DNA of 7,996 nt from Frankiaceae bacterium (GTDB lineage: Bacteria > Actinomycetota > Actinomycetes > JADGOU01). Made by a program: the position numbers and the translations under genes. The DNA lies in contig JADGOU010000126.1 of the NCBI GenBank assembly GCA_017882835.1, forward strand, positions 1-7,996, written 5' to 3'. Shown piece after piece: positions 5,863 to 7,996 of the stretch (its first letter is position 1; each line of letters opens with the position of its first letter). The notes under the pieces are model-generated. The model saw only the letters and a program-made list of their open reading frames with translations. It had not been told where the DNA came from and did not search any database.

Positions 5863-7398
5863 TTACTCCGTGGATGACGCGGTTGGGTGCCGGGTGTGGA
5901 TGGAAGCATGGCAACCGGTGCAGACCATGCGGGTCTTGCGCCGGCGTCTTGCCATGATTCGTGCCCAGTCCGGCAGTGACAGTCCCAGTTCTTCGAGGTC
6001 GGCGAGTTTGCGGACTTGGTGAGCTTCCACGTCGGTCTTGCGCTCGCATAGCTCGCACCGTCCTGCAAGAAGCCGTGTGATGATCTCCTTGCGCGGGGCG
6101 GTGACCGGGACGGGTTGGCGGTCGGTGAGGACCGCGTTCTTCTGCCGCTTCAGTGGTATCCCGCCGAATCTGGCGACCAGTGGTTTCTTGCCTTCTCGTT
6201 CGATGCTGGCTTGAAAGCACTTGCGGGGCCCGTGAGGTGTAGTGAGGGTGGCCTCGTACTTGACGGCCATCTTCGTCACCGTCGAGCGGTGCTTGGCTGC
6301 TAGCGTCTTGGGCATCGAGGTCAACATGACCCAATGCAGCCGAGATAGCCGGTAGACATCGCCGGCCAGCAGATAATACTGGACGAGCCCCCGATATCGG
6401 GTCCCGTAGATGCTGATGATCTCACGGTCGGTGAGATCCTTCAGCCGGGGTTGGTACTCGGGTTTGCCGAGTTTGGTGTCGGGGGCACATTTGGCCTTGA
6501 TCACCGCTGCCGGCACACGCAAGCCGATGGTCCCATTGACCGAACGACGGCCATTGGTGAGCTTGTGTTCGTCGTGCCGAACGGTGATCTCGTAGCCGAG
6601 GAAGCTGGCCGCGCCTGTGCGGGCGTGGGTGATCAGCGTCCTGTCCGGTGACAATTCCAGGCTGAGGTCTTCACGTAGGAACGTCTCCAGTCGAGCTTCT
6701 ATCTCCTCGGCCTCTGCCTTCGGTCCGGTGAACCCGAGCAAGTGATCGTCGGCGTAACGGGAGTAGCGCAACCGCCGGTAGCCCGGATCTCGCGGATCCA
6801 GGCTGGGCAGGTCACGCAACCGCCTGCGTAGCTGACGCGCCGCAACGCGATCGCCACGCGTGCGTGCCCCCGCCAGCGCCGACTCGACCTTTCGGTAGGC
6901 AGGGTTTCGGGCCCTACCCTTGCCTCGGGAATATTCGGGAATGAGAACTGTCTCGACGAACTTGTCCAGTCTGTCCAGATAGATATTGGATAGGATTGGT
7001 GATGCCACACCACCTTGCGGCGCGCCGCTGAACGTGGCGTTCCATTCCCAATCCTCCACGTATCCGGCTTGTAGCATGTTACGCAGCAGCCGTAAGAACC
7101 GGTTATCGTGGATCTTCTCACCAATCGTCTCGATCATGACCGAATGGTCAAGCGACCCGAAACAGTCGAAAATGTCTCCTTCGATAAACCAGGTAGTCCC
7201 GTTCCATGTGTTCGCCACCTCGCTTAGAACGGTGTGGCAACCATGGCGGGGACGGAAACCGTGTGACCGCTTGGAAAACCGCGGCTCGCAATACGCCTCC
7301 AGGAGGAGTCGGATCACCTCGCCGACGAGTTTGTCCGACCATGACGGCAGGCCAAGCGGGCGGAGTTTCCCATTCTTCTTCGGAATGTAGATGGACAT
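5863..7398 (-). CDS. Group II intron RT/maturase/HNH protein lacking its N-terminal RT0 segment
   Basis: This 511-residue protein is the intron-encoded protein that assists splicing and retrohoming. Visible in order: RT1 start IYIPKKNGKLRPLGLPSW (3-20), RT2/3 with FSKRSHGFRP (41-50) and EGDIFDCFGSLDH (73-85, catalytic Asp75), RT4 SGAPQGGVASPILSNIYL (124-141), RT5 RYADDHLLGF (214-223), RT6/7 with LELSPDRTLITHA and FLGYEI, a maturase X region (about 325-400, RGLVQYYLLAGDVYRL), and an HNH-type zinc motif (C448-C451, H460, C493-C496, H501). Relatives recalled from memory are about 600 residues and begin MQNAET, with an NTE/RT0 of about 90 residues before the IPKKNGK motif. Here MQNAETD is followed by a stop, then directly by this ATG in frame. 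No Shine-Dalgarno precedes this ATG, so expression would depend on reinitiation. Loss of RT0 probably impairs RNA binding and mobility. Confidence 0.9.
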   Translation of the reverse strand: MSIYIPKKNGKLRPLGLPSWSDKLVGEVIRLLLEAYCEPRFSKRSHGFRPRHGCHTVLSEVANTWNGTTWFIEGDIFDCFGSLDHSVMIETIGEKIHDNRFLRLLRNMLQAGYVEDWEWNATFSGAPQGGVASPILSNIYLDRLDKFVETVLIPEYSRGKGRARNPAYRKVESALAGARTRGDRVAARQLRRRLRDLPSLDPRDPGYRRLRYSRYADDHLLGFTGPKAEAEEIEARLETFLREDLSLELSPDRTLITHARTGAASFLGYEITVRHDEHKLTNGRRSVNGTIGLRVPAAVIKAKCAPDTKLGKPEYQPRLKDLTDREIISIYGTRYRGLVQYYLLAGDVYRLSRLHWVMLTSMPKTLAAKHRSTVTKMAVKYEATLTTPHGPRKCFQASIEREGKKPLVARFGGIPLKRQKNAVLTDRQPVPVTAPRKEIITRLLAGRCELCERKTDVEAHQVRKLADLEELGLSLPDWARIMARRRRKTRMVCTGCHASIHTRHPTASSTE

Positions 7399-7422
7399 TC
7401 AGTCCGTTTCGGCGTTCTGCAT
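7399..7422 (-). pseudogene. 7-codon remnant of the original RT start, stop abutting the downstream ATG
   Basis: ATG at 7422 opens MQNAETD and then TGA at 7401-7399. The next base triplet is the ATG of the truncated RT, in the same frame. A good Shine-Dalgarno GGGAGG (7436-7431) lies 8 bases upstream. MQNAET is the N-terminal signature I recall for full-length proteins of this intron type, so this is the original start. The missing sequence between T and the YIPKK motif is about 90 codons. The layout allows termination-reinitiation onto the downstream ATG. Confidence 0.7.
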
Positions 7423-7430
7423 TACGCGTA

Positions 7431-7436
7431 CCTCCC
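7431..7436 (-). promoter_or_regulatory. Ribosome binding site of the original intron ORF start
   Basis: GGGAGG on the minus strand lies 8 bases before the ATG at 7422. It is the only strong Shine-Dalgarno near the intron ORF. It therefore supports 7422, not 7398, as the ancestral start. Confidence 0.6.
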
Positions 7437-7914
7437 GGCCTTTGAGTGTCCGATCACCTGGCCCCCTTGGCCCTGCGGACGGCTTTCCCGTCCTCCTTGG
7501 TGGGTCGTGACTCCCACGACTACTGCGGGGCCTCCGTCACCCTAGGACTCGCGGCCCTTAGGTGATCCCACGTTCGTCCTTGTTGTACGTATCTAGCGAG
7601 AGTTAGGCGGTCCACTCATCTCCATATATGCCCTTACTGGGCATCCCTCCGTATCCGGAGGTTGTGTCGAACCACGATCCATGCCAACACAGGACCCGGC
7701 CACCGGTTACGGACGTCTTTCCGGCGGATGGAACTTTGCATCGCTGGAGATTAGGCTACAGGCAATTCAGCTTTCGCCATATCACGCGGGTCCCACAGCA
7801 CCTCGTTTCATACGCCTGAACACGACCGCTGCTTTCCTGACATGCTGCTGTCCCCTTCAGTTTTCACATCCAGGTAAGTCATTAGACCCAGGAACATTCG
7901 GTAGCGTGTCGCTC

Positions 7915-7996
7915 CGTTGAACTTGGCCCTTGATCTTGTAGGACTGCAGGCGAACCTCCGTCTAGAGCGAGGAGTCGCCGCCGATGTCCACCAGTA
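7915..7996. other. 5' exon flank of the intron, identity unknown
   Basis: On the minus strand one frame reads LVDIGGDSSL, a TAG stop, then TEVRLQSYKIKGQVQR up to the presumed intron border. On the plus strand another frame is open (LALDLVGLQANLRLERGVAA). Neither is recognised and the stretch is cut by the window end. It may be the interrupted end of a host gene or a decayed one. Confidence 0.3.

Larger units (their letters stand above)
5759..7914 (-). mobile_element. Group II intron with a deleted ORF region
   Basis: A self-splicing retroelement lies on the minus strand. The RNA part 5' of the ORF (about 7914-7423) carries domain I-IV-like sequence, including ATGACTTACCTGG near the 5' end, GACGAACGTGGGATCACC near 7565 and compact hairpins at 7504-7520 and 7477-7493. 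The 3' part carries domain V (5821-5854) and domain VI (about 5759-5820). The 3' boundary at 5759 is set by a bulged A at 5766 and a terminal AC, the usual 7-8-base spacing. The 5' boundary is tentative: no canonical GTGYG is found in the region, and GAGCG at 7914-7910 is the best candidate. The total would be about 2.15 kb, shorter than usual because the N-terminal part of the encoded RT is missing. EBS/IBS pairings were not resolved, so the target site is unproven. Confidence 0.8.

Noticed and set aside
5459..6334. 291-codon minus-strand frame overlapping the end of the RT
   Set aside because: It is an Arg/His/Pro/Thr-rich shadow of the RT C-terminus and the intron 3' end, with no recognisable domain.
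5863..7398. Reverse transcriptase as a retron, diversity-generating or antiphage RT
   Set aside because: The X/maturase region, HNH motif and flanking domain V/VI identify a group II intron; no msr/msd, template or variable repeat is seen.
1..7996. CRISPR array
   Set aside because: No regularly spaced direct repeats are seen anywhere in the window.

Overview
The window is very GC-rich and looks like the chromosome of an actinobacterium. The reasons are the DXP-independent vitamin B6 pair pdxS-pdxT, strong G/C bias at third codon positions, GTG starts, and a group II intron reverse transcriptase of a type I associate with high-GC actinomycetes. All family names come from reading the translations; no search was run.

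Layout. 1-1402 (minus strand) holds the pyridoxal 5'-phosphate synthase operon: intact pdxS, then pdxT with a 4-base overlap, cut by the window start. 1403-2042 has no convincing gene but contains a clear inverted repeat (1905-1943). 2043-3248 (plus) is an intact ATP-grasp protein of unknown substrate, with a doubtful small convergent ORF over its 3' end. 3504-5374 is a graveyard of broken genes: an IS630-like transposase tail with a frameshift, a 42-base palindrome, a truncated and frameshifted proline dehydrogenase, two halves of a small protein in opposite orientations (best explained by a ~300-bp inversion), and one likely and one doubtful fragment of EamA-type transporters. 5375-5758 holds nothing I recognise.

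About 5759-7914 (minus) is a group II intron. Its 3' end is well defined: a 34-nt domain V and a domain VI with a candidate bulged A. The 5' end is tentative. The encoded protein keeps RT motifs from RT1 onward, YADD, maturase and HNH regions, but its N-terminal segment (RT0) is missing. The expected start survives as a 7-codon ORF (MQNAETD-stop) whose TGA directly abuts, in frame, the ATG of the remaining RT. An internal deletion is the simplest explanation.

Functionally, pdxS/pdxT make PLP from glutamine, ribose 5-phosphate and glyceraldehyde 3-phosphate. The ATP-grasp enzyme is a stand-alone ligase-like protein. The right-hand 4.5 kb is accessory DNA shaped by insertion, deletion, inversion and point decay. 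I see no new defence or biosynthetic system; the decayed intron and the inversion-split gene are the most notable items.
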